A DNA stretch of 64,000 nt, from the NCBI GenBank assembly GCA_016758965.1, contig JAEPRB010000006.1, forward strand, positions 372,001 to 436,000. The letters are read 5' to 3'. This document shows, piece after piece, positions 1 to 13,900 of the stretch. A program made the translations under genes and the position numbers. The number at the start of each line of letters is the position of its first letter. Positions within the stretch are counted from its first letter, which is position 1. The notes beneath the pieces are model-generated. The model made no database searches and was not told where the DNA came from. It saw nothing but the letters and a program-made list of their open reading frames with translations. This stretch comes from Circinella minor. Taxonomy: Eukaryota > Mucoromycota > Mucoromycetes > Mucorales > Lichtheimiaceae.

Positions 1-1191
1 TTAGCATTATTATTAATATTTTCTGTAAACAATATCCTATACTAAAGCTACGTAAATACCTGTTGGCTAACCAACGTAGAGATTCGGGTAAAAAGAAAAT
101 ACCGATAAGCATAATTCCACCAGGAATAATCTGGATACCAAGAGGTGTTTTCCATTGAATGTGGCCGACTGGTAAATGTTGTAGACAGGCATAGTCAACC
201 CTGTCATATTATAAGAGTAAAAAATTAATTCCTCTTGATAAATTTGCATAATTGAAAAAAAAATATACAGTACACATGTCAGAAATATTCTACTTTACAT
301 ACCAATAAGAAATCATGATCCCAATGACAAGCATAAACTGCCACAGGTTGGACATCCTTCCACGGTTACTCTTATCCGAAATTTCAGCAATATATACAGG
401 GACAACATTTGCACATGCACCGACCCCCACTATTAAAATTTATGTGAATTTACGTGATAAGATATAGAACTTATACAATAGATAATTGATCAATGTATTG
501 CTACTTACTTCCTCCAATAAATCGTCCTGCCATCATGGCCGCCACGTTTGTTGCTACCACTTGTACAACGCTTCCAATGATGAATATAGTTGAACAAAGA
601 AAAATCGCAATACGTCTACCGTATGGATCTTTATTTTTATTATATAATATTAGCCTTGTTTTTTCTATTGCTATTTCATTTATAACAATTCATGCAATAT
701 GTTATAATTTTTTAAATATTAAAATCAGCACAGACCTGCTATAAAATTAATTAATATTGCGCCTACGCATCCACCAGCCTGCATCATGCTTACAATATCA
801 CCTACATTTACAAATCAAAGGCCAAGGTTTTTAAACCATTATTATATGTTCTTAACATTTACCCTCAGTAAAAGATAGTATTATATATATTTACCTTTAA
901 CTTGTGCTTCATAAACAGGATTTCCTCCATTTATGCCAAAATAAGGCCCAAATGTCGGCATGATCAGTACACCTTTAATCAAGCCATTTATATGGTATTA
1001 TTATGTCAATTAGTCATACTAATCATTTTGTACGAAATGAAAAGGACAGGAATGCTCGCCCCCCCCCCCAAAAAAAAAAAAAAAGAATTATAAAGCTATA
1101 TACCCGAGATTACACCAACATCGTATCCAGTGAGTAAGCCACCCATTGATACAATGGTTACCGTTAATATTGTTAAAAGTTGTATTTTCAT
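1..1191 (-). CDS. MFS sugar transporter, 5' part (cut by left edge)
   Basis: This is the N-terminal half of a sugar porter of the major facilitator superfamily, a plasma-membrane protein that moves hexoses or related polyols. The ATG at 1191 opens MKIQLLTILTV, and the first membrane segment ends in GYDVGVISG. After an intron come GVLIMPTFGPYFG and GDIVSMMQAGGCVGA, then the loop 2-3 motif DPYGRR (about 600-635). TM4 follows as AAMMAGRFIGG, then the loop motif VPVYIAEISDKSNRG (about 365-430). The family's PESLRWL signature lies near 70-100, where the half-protein ends at a GT donor. At least five short introns interrupt it. The order and identity of the motifs make the family assignment firm. 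Substrate cannot be read from this half; fungal hexose transporters and quinate-permease-like proteins share these motifs. The C-terminal half lies outside the window. Confidence 0.9.
1059..1084. repeat. C11-A15 homopolymer pair in an intron
   Basis: Eleven C followed by fifteen A lie inside the first intron of the sugar transporter, between the GYDVGVISG exon and the GVLIMPTFG exon. The run is prone to slippage and to sequencing error. It is intronic, so it does not change the protein. Confidence 0.85.
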
Positions 1192-3443
1192 GGCAAAATA
1201 TGAAATTTGATATGTTTGACACGGAACTATCCGTAATATGATAAAATAACAATAGAAAAGAAAAAGGCAAAAATTAAACGAGTATTAAATATATATTATT
1301 TGCATATATATTTTACAGAAAAAAAATATTAGTTCATGTATATTCCCACCCTATTTTGTTTTCTCTTATAGTAACTTGTCAAAAGATCAGGTTACAATAG
1401 AAAAGAGAACGATAATGAAATATGCTGACACTGATAAAGTGAGGCATGGGTATGATACATCTATGCGTGTGTGAATCAGAGGAAAAAGATCTATGCTAGA
1501 ATAATGCAAAAATATTCTTAATGCTGTCATTTTGTTACATAAAGATAGTAAAATGTGTGACCCTGGGTTTTAACATTTACAGTTAATACTCTCTCTCATT
1601 ACACAACTTTATTTAAAAAAAAAACCAGCATAATTACTAAATATGTACGATTTTTATACGTATAAACCTTGCATCGAAGATCTTGTATTGTGCTGGATTG
1701 TGGTACAGAACTCACGGTACTAAAAAAATTCATATTTATAAAGTAATCTAAATTCTGTCGTGGGAAAAACAATACGTTCTTTTCCCATACATACTGATAA
1801 TAAAAAAAATGTAAAAGTATTATATCTAGTGAAGATATTCTCTTCTCCAGGCCTTTTAATAAAGCTTAAGAAAGTAGTGATAAAGTATTCTATTTTAAAT
1901 GTACGTATATGGTCAAAGGACATAATTTATGCAAAGAGCTGAACCATGTCAATGGATTATACTTTGTGTTATCGCAAAAAACCAATTGATATTATTATCA
2001 GATGCAATCTGTATATTTTGAGATGACTATATTAGTTAGTATAAGGTGAGAACTGCTACAATAATGCGGTTAATCCCGTAACTGAAACCTTATTTTATTC
2101 GGCTTTGCGGCCAGCCTTCTTGTCTACTTGCCATATATAACTGATGCCGTGAGCAAGATCACATACCATGCTATTATATAACGTAATAGATAAAGTTTGT
2201 TTTGCATCACCAATACAAATAAAACTGCATGCTTTGCAAACTACGGATATAGCTTAAAATAATGTGTGGAGTACTTCTAATTTTTTTTTGAGACAAAAAC
2301 AATTACGAGAGCTAACGTATTCAAAAAAGCGGCCAGTACCAAAGATAAAACAAGTTGAGTGACTATCGGCAGTTATTAGCTCATGAGAAAACATAGATCA
2401 ATTCTATGTCTTTGAATTATTGTATCGTATCATTGGATACAACAAACAGAACAGTTATGTCTGTGTTCAATATTAAATATAACAATTTTGACAAAAGAAA
2501 CGGTTATTATTTAGGTATTTAAATGATACATTATTGATACATAAAAGATCATGTACAAACATGTAAATGAGAACTTTGGAACTGATGTTATACGTAAGCG
2601 TTCTGATGCTAAAGAAACATACATATGATACAATGCATATGTATATAAATATATCTCACTGTTTTTAATTAAAATTGTGTAGAAGGTTACAGTCCTCTCA
2701 AAGTGTTTTGGATGTATTCAATCTTTCGTGGGAAAGGAATATTAACATTTGAAGAAAACGGCCCTTCGCTTGATTTAATAAACATATCTTTGTATATATT
2801 CCTTCTGGATTTTTTTTTATATATAGAGAAAGCGATGATGAAGCATAGTAATATATACATCCTTGACTGACGTGTAGATTCACTGATAAAATGTTGCTCT
2901 TGAAAAATTTGACTGTGCCTGTCACTTCCAGACACAAACAAATCTCCAATTGCATTTGTGTAATGCTCACCCGAAAATTGGGATATAGAGTAAAAAATTC
3001 TTTTGCTCGCGGTGTCCTTATATGTCCATATTTTTTCGGAAGATCCTCACACCAATTGATTTTGACACTGTTGGAAAGTACAAGCGAAATGTTTACTAAA
3101 ACGACGGTAATGGGACGTTAACTCAACATATCGATAAACTTATGAATCATTTCAATGAATTGACCCATTTTTGTTACGTACATGTCATGTAATGAGAACA
3201 GACTAGTAGCAAATATAAATTTTATGTGATGTAATGATAAAAAGGACATCAATTTTAAGGTGTATATAATCTATATATAGATATATTATTTTACATATAA
3301 AAAAATAAGAGTGTTTACAATAATATGTCTGTATTATATTAAGATTACATCATTTTTTTTATTAGAATGAAAATTAGTAGTAGAATAAAATAGAATAAAA
3401 ATAAAAACTTATTTATTTTTGATATGGGAATAACTTGATAGGT
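1192..3443. other. Intergenic, transporter promoter side
   Basis: This AT-rich spacer separates the transporter start from the ECM29 stop; both genes are on the minus strand. It must hold the transporter promoter and the ECM29 3' UTR. I see no RNA gene in it. The one stretch with unusual coding potential, 2690-3121, is listed separately. Confidence 0.6.
2687..3121 (-). other. Stretch with two overlapping open frames, unidentified
   Basis: Two minus-strand frames stay open across the same bases. One reads through RPITVVLVNIS, INWCEDLPKKYGHIRTPRAK and VSITQMQLEICLCLE for roughly 140 codons. The other reads FSGEHYTNAIGDLFVSGSD followed by a hydrophobic stretch, MYILLCFIIAFSIY, and a basic tail ending at 2687. 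A possible donor (GTGAGC) follows YPNFR, so the two could be exons of one transcript. I recognise no family. It may be a small gene, a remnant, or chance openness. Only about 320 bp separate it from the ECM29 stop, which leaves little room for a full upstream gene. Confidence 0.25.
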
Positions 3444-6400
3444 TTAGTTACTATCAACTGACTTATTCAAACTATTTAATCGTTCTTTGAGGACTGCCAA
3501 TGGTTCTTTTTGTAAGCTGGAAGAAATTATACCATGTAATTTGGATTTAAGTTCTGGTGACACTATTTATTATTTAGATGTTTGATATCATTAGCCCTGC
3601 TTTAATTAAATTGATTGTTTGTCGTATAGGTATAAAAAGAACTTACATTTACATGATGCGACGAGCGCATCTAAAACATCATTTGTAGCCGTTCGAATTG
3701 CAGAATATTTAAGATCATTCAGACCATGTGTACTACATGTATTAAGTACATGATTTAACAAAGCGTCGTTTACGTGTTGGGGATCGACCCGTTCGAAAAA
3801 TAGCTTCAAACTATCCAAAATAGCCAATTGAACATTCCATATATTTCCTTGTAAACTATCAGTCAATATGTGACAAATTACTTCGGTCTGGTCCTCTGAT
3901 ATAATTGAATGAAAAATTGATAAATACAATGGTTTATTTGTTTGTTCTTCCACTGACGAACCTGCCAATTATTTGATCTTTTTTTCTTTAAATACTTACG
4001 ATGTTCAATAAATGTTCTAGGTCGGAATGATGCGATAAGCGCTTTGAATGCATTCGCTTTGATCATCAAAAGTAAAGGCTTTGCATTGTCATTTTCATCG
4101 TCTTCAGCTACTTCATCTTCGTCCATTTCACATAGTTCGGTAAGGAATGGTTGTGCTTGCTTTAAGACATCAACTCTGTCGGAAAACGTGTCTGCAAATA
4201 CTTTAAATGACACTAAAGCATGTCTTTGATAAGGTCGATTTTTGCGCTTGCATTCACGAACCAAAATCTGCATTTTTATTTTTTGAAAAGAATAATAATG
4301 ATACAAACATATAAGTTTAATACGTTATTAGCTCTAAAATATTAATAATGAAATGTACTTAATCTTACCTTGACAACATTATCTAATGTTGGCTCCTTTC
4401 CCTGTTCTTCAAAATAACCTTGTGCAGAAACACATAACTGAACAAATGCTTCTAACACATGCTCCTTACCAGCCCATGATCGAGTAGCAAGAGTAGACAC
4501 CATCACTGGCATCAATTTGTCAGCTCGTTGAGCAATGGCTCTACCTCCTGTCTTACACATATCAGCAATAGCCAAGGCTGCAGTCTGCTTTGTTGCCCAT
4601 GACGACGATGACAATAAAGGTTGTGCAAAATCAATAATCTCGTCAGCGTGAATTGTTACCAAACTACGCGTGCCAGATGTTAAATTTTCCCATGCAGCGG
4701 CCCAGACTTTTTTGAGATTATCATCAGGATCATGTTCGCCCAGGTAAATCAAGGGTACAATTTCTGAAGCAACAGCATTCATACGATCAGTGGCGAATCG
4801 TGTCATATCTGCTGTTGTCAATGCACTAGCGGCATGTGCATCCTCATCTAATAAAATAATATATAATATTTAATAAATATTTTTATACAGAGTAAAAAAG
4901 TTATTCTCATCATTGTCCATAAAAAGTTTAATTTACCTGTATTTTCAACATATAATTTTTTTAAATGGCGTACAAGTGAACAAATCTTGTCAAAAGTAGC
5001 AAGTTGACAAACATAACCAGTTGCTGTGGCAAATGCTTTACGAATAACGGGATTCTTGGATTGAATGGCTCCACTCAAGGCTTTAAGGAAGGTATCAGCA
5101 AAAGGTCCCATTGCTGATCTACGGTTCATAACCAGCGTGACAATAAATCGTGCGCAGCCGGCCTAAAAATAAATAATGGTGACCGATGGATTTCAGTTGC
5201 TGAATTTCTTTTTACATGAGGTAAAGTAAAAAATAATGTTAACTCCTTTCTTACCTTTGTAGGTAAACCAGTCCCTTTCTTGATGATGTTGATAATTCGA
5301 GGTGTCAGTTCTTTCATGACATCTTCGTCAATTTGATTAACACAATGTTCAATCCCTTCCATCATGGGGGAATTTTTGGCACCACTCAGTCGTGCACTAT
5401 CAAGCTAGTAAGAAGTAATAAATACACGTTGTCAGTACTTTTAATAGTGGAAGAACATTTTTCCTACACTTAATAATTTGAATACAATTACCTGTTCTTG
5501 TGTAATATTGTATTTGTCCGCATGAAATGTAAGATAATTCATGGCTTGAGGTTCCATGGCTGTTCACAAAAAAAAAAGATATAGAACTATTAACAAAACA
5601 AAATAGAGATATCAACATACCATAATACAACTTACAAGATAATGATTGCAACAAAGTGTCAATAATTTCAGGCACAAATGATTTTAACAATGATGCCCCT
5701 GTCTTACAAATACGAAGCAAAGCATCTAAACTGAACTTGCGTACATCCTCAGCATCTGATATGATACCCCTCTCCAACAAAAATGGCATAACAATATTCA
5801 TGACCTTGATACCATCACTTGATGAGACAACATTCGGATCGCAGTAATGTACCGTCAGCTTTGTCAATTGTTTACACGTTTGAGTAGCAGCACGTCTAAC
5901 TGATTCCTTAATATCATCCAATGCACGGAAACACATTTTCCACAATCGTTCCAAATAAGGTTCAATTTGCGCCAATTGTCTGCCTTGAACCAAATCCGTG
6001 ACGGCAGCACAAGAAGCTTCACGTACGCGCCATTGTCGATTACCAAGACCAGCCAATACATCATCCATGATCAAATCAAAATACTTCTCGACTGTTTTCT
6101 GATTATCCTTGACCAAGGACCGCCAGATTGTCTTCATGGATTGATTTACTTGACCATTGGGATCAAATTGATATCGATACAGTTTGGGTACCAAGCGTGG
6201 TAAATAAGGTTCTAATTCTTTTTCAGCAAGGCTCATGAGGTTTTGGAAACCAAATGCTGCACCACGTCGAGATGTCCACATAGCATTGTGATTAGCAAGA
6301 CTCATGAATTTATAAATGAGATCGGGCTGGTTGAGTTCAGAGGCAAGTGAACAGAGTTCCTTATAGGTAGTAATCGAGTTGCCATCAGGTGTGGTTCCCA

Positions 6401-9400
6401 GAGCTCCTTCTTCAAACAAGACAGTGTTGTCGGTAACTGATTGGGCTTGGATACTTCTTCCCTCTGTAAAAGTGCCCACGAGGGAGTATAACATGTCTTC
6501 CTTAATTTTGTCATCACCATACTCGTATACCAAACCCAGACCTTTAGATGCTACCTCTTGTGTAAAGTCTAATAAAACAAAGATATTTATCAATCATTAG
6601 AACAAACTACTAAATATAAAGTTAGTCAAAATGTAAATTTTTACATACCATCTCTATCAGCAATAAGTCTTGAGAATGCCGCATGAAGTACACCGAGATT
6701 GGTCTATTTTTTTTTAGTATTTTTGTGAGATTTTAAATATATAGATCTTCACTCACTAACACACAACATAAAAAAAAAAGTACATATTCAATAATAATAA
6801 TTACCTGGATAAGAGGTTGATCTTTGCCAAATTTTAAGATGGACAAAAGCCAAATACATGATGCTTTTCTATACCAAGTACGATCACTTACAACATAAAC
6901 CCGAGCAATCTTTTCAATAATAGTTTGAAACAGTTCGCTTCGTTTTTTCGTATTCGCCGACTGATCGACGTTTCGAAGCAGGGCCATATCATCGATATCT
7001 CTATGTTTTTGCATCGCCTGAGACTCCCAACCGAATGCAACTACAGACCACGCTTCACCACCAGCAAAGAAAATTTCAACTTGTTTCGTGTCTGCTGAAG
7101 CAAAGATTGATTCAGTGATAAGATCAACAACCGTACTTTCACTCGTCAATGGAATAGATAGTTGTCCCAATGCTAAAATAGCTTGTTCTTGTACTTTGGG
7201 TTCTTTGCATGTCTTGGCTAATCGAGCCAAGTTTTCGACCAAATCAATTGAAGACAATACCCCAGCGGAACCACCAGCTTTATCGTCGACATCCATTTTT
7301 GTTGATTCTATTTCTTTTTCTTTCTCTTTAATAGTATCATCATTATCACGCTTTTGTGTTTCTGTCAGACTCCCCAATATTTGTGTTCGACCAATTTCTG
7401 CCAAACTATGACATGCTGCAGCTGCTAACATATTGAATACAGTTCCTGGAGCACCTTCCAAATACGATGCGAGGCACTGGATACATTGACGAATAACATC
7501 GTCGTTTAACGATCGTCCCCGATAGTTGGATCGACTGATTAAATAACCCATGGTCAATAATGCACCATGTACTTTTTCAGCTGGTAACATGCTTGTATTT
7601 TTGTTTGTCTGCGAATTCTTGTCTGCCACATCCACAAGTTCAGTAAGTAATGATTGAATATTATCTTGAGATACAGATGGGTCTGTAGCAATAATACCAA
7701 AAATGCGAGACATGGTATCACGTGCCTCTTGTTTCTTAGAGAAAATCAAAGCTTTAAAGAAGTCAAGTCGATCTTGGAATGCAGTTGCAATTGTTGGTGG
7801 ACCCAAGGATACAACTTCTAAGAGACACTTGGCACCGGTGGATAAAAGTACTGGATCTAAAGATATACATTTATAAAATTAATTATTATGTTTTAGAAAG
7901 TATTCAAAACATAGCACCATTTATAATTTCGAAACACGCACACACACACACACACACACTAACAGAAATTCAGTTCCAATTTTTTCTTTTACCTTTAAGA
8001 TTTTGATCCAATGAGTTTTCAATAAACTTCAACCATACTTCTAAAGCTCTGCGCTTTTCAAGGTCCCCACCAACCCAACTATCAACCAAATACTTTTTAA
8101 AATTATCCATCACCACTGGATCATCTGACATGCCATTATCCACTTTGGATTCCACATATTCATCAATTAATATCGTAGTTGGATTTGATTCCAATACTAA
8201 AATCATTCGTACAAATCGTAATATTTCAGAATATACTTCTAATGGATATCCTTGAATCACTGGAGATTTAGAGTCATACACATATTGATCATTGGGTCGA
8301 TTTTCAGTCAAATAAACGACAAGATCATGAAAAGTGGGCAAAGCCGAGATAGGAACAATGGTATTGTTGGCCGAAGTAAATACACCTGCTTCTGTTTGTA
8401 CGAATGGATGTAATCCCCGCATGGCTTCTTCCTTAACTTCTAATTTCGTTACACTGGAAGAACAGCCCAATAAACATACATATCGAGCAAATACAGAAGA
8501 AAACGGATATACTGCATTAGCATATTTGAGGGCCATGTAACGTGAATGTGAGTTCAGCTATTATTAAAAAAGCACACAATAATACATATTAGTCAAGTGA
8601 GTTTTCTCGTAACCTCAAATATATCTATAAAGAAGAGAAATTAACCTTTTGAACGCTATTCAATATAATTTCTTGTACATCATTATAAACAGGAGAATCT
8701 TCTGGAAGCATAGTGTAAACATCAATAATAGAAGAAAGAGCATCTTGTACATATGTTCGAACAGCTGGTTGCTCAGTTTCAAGACTATCAAAAAATTGAC
8801 GCAGAATTTGAATATCGTTCAAAGCAATCGAAGGAACTATTTTTTAAAAAAAAAAAAAATTAATTGTTAGCTCACATGCCAGTGATAAGTCTACAATTAC
8901 TACAGTAATAATAAATAGTGATAATGAAACTCTCGTGTTTACCTTTTCTACAAATCAATCCAATACCAATATAGGCATAACCCTTAATGCTTTCAGCATC
9001 TAAATAATAAATTTTCCCAAATTAGTAAAATATATTTGTGTAACACTATACTAAACAATTTTAAACTTTTTTTCTTACCATGACCAGAAACAAGACCTGT
9101 TTGATCAATATATTTTAACAAACCAGAAATCATTACAGGTGCAATAAGTGCAATACTTTTTGTATCCGCCTGTTATTTTATTTAAAAAAGTTAATTCAAT
9201 TAATCAACCAAAAAAAAAAAATAAGCATACTTACCATTCTTGCTACCCATTGAAGAAATGACATGGTGGATCGGCGTAATTTTAAGTTGGATCCTTGTCC
9301 TAAATATATATCCATATAAAGAATCAATCAACATATTCATTATTTACTTCAAATCTCTCACTGACTTTAACCATTACCATAAATGCCATCAAATACAACT

Positions 9401-10908
9401 TGTACCATCATTGCTGCCATATTAGTTGCAGCAATAGATTTCGTTAAATAATTCAAAATCCGTATTTTGACAGGTGTACTTGCAGGAGCCCTTTTATCAT
9501 CTAAAATAAGAACATTACGATACATGAATAAAGTCAATGAACAACAAATATCCCCTACCTATCTTATTTTTTTTCATTTAGGAGATATATATATATATTT
9601 ACCAGGATTCGTAGACTTTGTTCCCAAATACATATTATATAAAGCCTTTATAGATTGGGCTTTTTCCAAGTCCACTGTTGTTGTCCAACGTCGTAATCCA
9701 TCTTCACTCATACTAACAACTTCATGATTTGCATCACAAGCACCAGCGATAAGAATATTTAATCGTTCATCATCCGTAAATATATGTGACATAACAAATT
9801 TTAGCACACCTATCTGATTATTAATATTATTATTTTTTAAAATTGATAAAATGTTAATATGTATTACTTTATTTTTTTATTCATCCGTTATGATATAAAT
9901 AGAAATCATATAACTTACTTTGGCAGTTGTAAGTTTTTGATGAGGCCAGCTAATTTTTCCCTTATTGGTAATGACATTAACTGCAGCTGGGCTTAATCCT
10001 GCATAAGTAGGAACTGGCGAATCTTCACTTGTTGCTGTTGTTGAAGTAGATGAAGGTTGATAAAGTATAAAATCCAAAAAGTATCTTAATATAATCGCGG
10101 GATCGTCTGGATGACTATTAAATTCAAAGGCATCTTCACGTGCTTTCTTTTGCTCTTCTGTCTTCATATCCCATTTTTGTAATGCCTAAAATATATGCCT
10201 GTTAACTTACTCCAGTCTTTCACTTTTTATTTATTTATTTTTTATTATCCCTCGACATTAAAGCAAAAAAGATTCATACCGGCAATACCATATGAAAAAT
10301 GGTAATACGCTGCGCTTCTGGGCGTCGAGAAATTCCCTTTAATAAACTAGGGATATGTTTTGCTGTTTCCTCAATAGTCATCCGATCCACACACATTTCC
10401 AAATAGATGATTGTAAAGTTTTTAATCATTGCTGATAATTTATCATCCATATATTGTTGTAATAGTGCTTCAAATGGTAATTTAATTGATTTATTGAGTT
10501 TGGCTCGTTTGTTGATATGTGATAATAATTCCATTACCTAAATATTACATTATTTCGATATATATCATTATATCATTATTAGTTATCGTCTTCGTTTCTT
10601 TATTAATATTGTTACCCTCATCAACGACAACCATAACAGACTCATCTCTTCTTCTTTTTCTTCATTTCAGATATTATTCATACCTTACGGCGCACTTGCT
10701 CATGGGGACTAGCAAGTTTTAGCAGAACCGGCGTAAGAAATAAATTGATACAACGTTCAAGTTGTGCATCCGTGTTGCACATTGCAATCTTTAGCTCAAC
10801 ATTCTCTATATGATGATATAAGTTATAAAAAATGGTCATTTTCTTAAATGTAAATATCTATGTATATGTGTAATCTTTACCGAGAAGTTGTAGCTCGTTG
10901 CTTGCCAT
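3444..10908 (-). CDS. ECM29: Proteasome adaptor/scaffold protein ECM29
   Basis: ECM29 is a giant HEAT-repeat protein that binds both the 26S regulatory particle and the core particle. It helps assemble, check and localise proteasomes. The start is the ATG at 10908 (MASNELQLL), a 28-nt first exon. The next exons carry LFLTPVLLKLASP, VMELLSHINKRAKLNKS and NFTIIYLEM, close to the N-terminus of animal ECM29. The middle exon (about 5640-6560) has LGLVYEYGDD, MWTSRRGAAFGFQNLM, LGNRQWRVREASCAA and FRALDDIKESVRRAA, the most conserved ECM29 block. Later come RSWAGKEHVLEAFVQLC (about 4440-4500) and WNVQLAILDSLKLFFE. The protein ends ERLNSLNKSVDSN at 3444. Coding length is about 1,800 residues over many short introns, the usual family size. 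The identification is very secure; individual introns are less so. No PACE-like proteasome control element is obvious upstream. Confidence 0.95.
7939..7959. repeat. (CA)n microsatellite in an ECM29 intron
   Basis: A run of about ten CA dinucleotides lies in the intron between the exon starting near 7860 and the one ending near 7990. It is a simple tandem repeat with no coding effect. Confidence 0.9.
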
Positions 10909-13900
10909 GTCTAATATATGTATATTATCGAAAAAAAGAGAGAAAGGTACACGCGTTGTCCTTTTTGTGTGCCCTATTTATGAATTTTTAAAACTCAAAA
11001 ATAGAAAACGTTGTCAGTGCGCTGATTGAAGTATACGTAATTGCATTACACCTTGCGTAAGGGGTAAAAAAAAAAGAAAAAAGAGAGCATCATCTTCGTG
11101 TCACTAAGCAACAGAAACAAAAATTACAACTGATATTGTTTTAGATTGAGAAATTTGGGTTTACTAAGAGTATATATAACAACAATATATTGTTGCTGCT
11201 TAATTAATTTATAATTTCCAATATATACTTAAATCATCAGAGCAGAAACCAATAAAACATATATAAGAAATAAATACATCGCCAGTCTCATAATTGCAAG
11301 ATTACGTATGTTACCAAGACAACAAAACTCAATTTAACATATTTGTATAATACACGCATACATCCCATTTTTATTACATTTGATGTCATACTAAAACATG
11401 ACAACAATGACGACAGTCTTTCTTATCAAGGAGAAATAATTTTAAATATATATCTACGTATTTATATATCAAATATCAAAAATGACATTCAAAGAATACT
11501 AAGGGTTGTGAAAAAATGATGACAGAAGACGTAATAAGGAACGGGATATTATTGATGACAGTTAAATTTTAGTTGTTAATATTCAGTGGCACAAGTTTGG
11601 TTCTGAACTTTTAGAAAAAAGTAAGATGAAAAAGTAATCTCACTGTCTTTCTTTGTGCGCCTTCATTAATATACTTATAATATTCCTACTACAGTTGCTA
11701 CCATAATCTTATTGAATTGTTGAATTCGGATAATATAAAATAAAAGTGGTTTCTTGGTACCAAATATATCTTCAGCTAATATCACCTAATCTCTTCTTAT
11801 TATGATAACACATATCGACTCATAATTTTTTTTGTTACACTGTGTTTGTGACACGTGAATATATGTACACCGCTTGCGATAGTCATACTTATTTATTTAT
11901 TGTTCTTTCTTTTCTTAAAAAAACACAAACCTTGTCCTTTTGAAATTCAAGAATAATTAAGCAACAACATGGCCAACTTCAAATAACATCATTATCAGTA
12001 GTATAATAATATGAGTCGGTTTAATTGATATCAGTTAAAAAAGTGGCAAAAAACAACATTCAAAATATGGCTTGTTTTCGGTAAAGAAAAACTTCATCAG
12101 TCAATCAATCTACTCACTGAATCTAAATTAACGCGGGGACAAGAACGATTGCTATTGTGGATAGGAATGAAGTAGGAAATAGCGTCACGGTATTAGTATT
12201 CAGACTGCAGCACGTGGTGATGCAATCATATTTATGGAGAACGATTGTTAAACGTACCACTACTGACTTTTATCTGCCCGACTGGATACAAAAACGCACT
12301 CACGAGACTTTTGATAGATATACTTTTACTGACAATGACAGTGGGGATAAATTTGTGGATGTAGATACATGGATGGGACAGCCGTAGTTATGCCATTTTT
12401 TATGAATAGCCTACCAAAAACGACAATAATTTTAACCGACGGTGAATTATAAAGATCGAGATTTAATCGATGTACTTTTCAACAACACATATCGATTCGA
12501 CTATATTGTTGTAGTTGTGTAATAACTGGGAGTGCAATTGGCAGTTGATATGGACTATTTTCTTAAATATTACATGGATGGGGCTAGGATTAATATTTTG
12601 GACATGCACTCATCTGGAATAGTGGGTGAATTATCTTGGAAATGGATGTGATATTTGTACATACATACACGCATGGTGAGGATAAAACAGATACAAATAT
12701 CTCTCATTTGAAATGTAACGATGATATCTGAATGTCGGTAATATTTTGGATAACAATAGTAGTTTTGACTGTAACCACAGAAGCTTAAATTTCGATCATG
12801 TTATTTTCGGATAAGGAGTAAGGATAAAGCAAACACTAGTAGTTGGGTACAGCAACTCCCCCTCTATTTTTTTTTTGTGTTAAAAGAATATGGTTGTAGA
12901 TAAAAGTAAAGAGAATTTTGTGGTGTGATAGATATTTAAAACCAAATAAAATTGTTATCCTATTGTCGTACCTGAGTTTGTCATGTTTTTGTTATTTTTA
13001 ATAATTTAGAACAAAATATGTAATTTAAAGAGTGAATCGCTCTACTAAACATTTCTTTACTCATAATAATAGCCCAAAAAAATATCAATGCTATTTATTA
13101 CGTCAACTAAAAACCAGCCAAAGCATTAAGTACATTCAATAAATAGTAATAATTTTGCTGACCTTCAGAGATCTATCTGATATTATCGCACGTAGCAAAA
13201 AGTAAAAAACGAGACATATGATTTGAAAATTGTTATGAATAGCCTCTGATTTTCGGACCCACCTTATTACAGAGATGAATAACAGTCTGATGCCATATCC
13301 TTTTTATTTAGTACACTGTATGTACTGTATAATTTTTATATCTTGAAGAATTTTATTAAGCTTCATTTTTCATGACCAATTTCCAAAGGTTCATATCTTT
13401 TTTTTCCTTAATTATATCGTTATGTTTGCTCAATGACCCCTATATGTAGTTCATAGGAAATTAAGGTAACCATAAAGTATCTAACTTTAATGTTACATAG
13501 AAATGCTGCAATAAATGCCGTAGGTTTAGATAATTATATTACTATATTCTATACTAGTCAACAAAAAAGGGTATCTTTTTAATCCACATTCTACCGTTTT
13601 CCAAAGATCTTTTTATAGAAAGTTACTTGGTAATTTGTTTTAGATGATTAGCATAGCATTCATTTTTTTTTTCGAGCGGTGCAAAAAAAAAAAAAAAAAA
13701 AAGAAGCTTTGACAGTTTATTGAGTTGTGTTAGCAAAAATTATGTGGTATGATTACTTTATCAAGGATTCGCCTATTACTATTATATTCCTACTAGTTAA
13801 AAGGTATTTATCCTATCATACATGTTACGTAATATATTTTATTCTAAAATGTTTAGTGATGGGGTGGAAAACGTGTAAGCTGGTGTATAGAAAAATTAGC

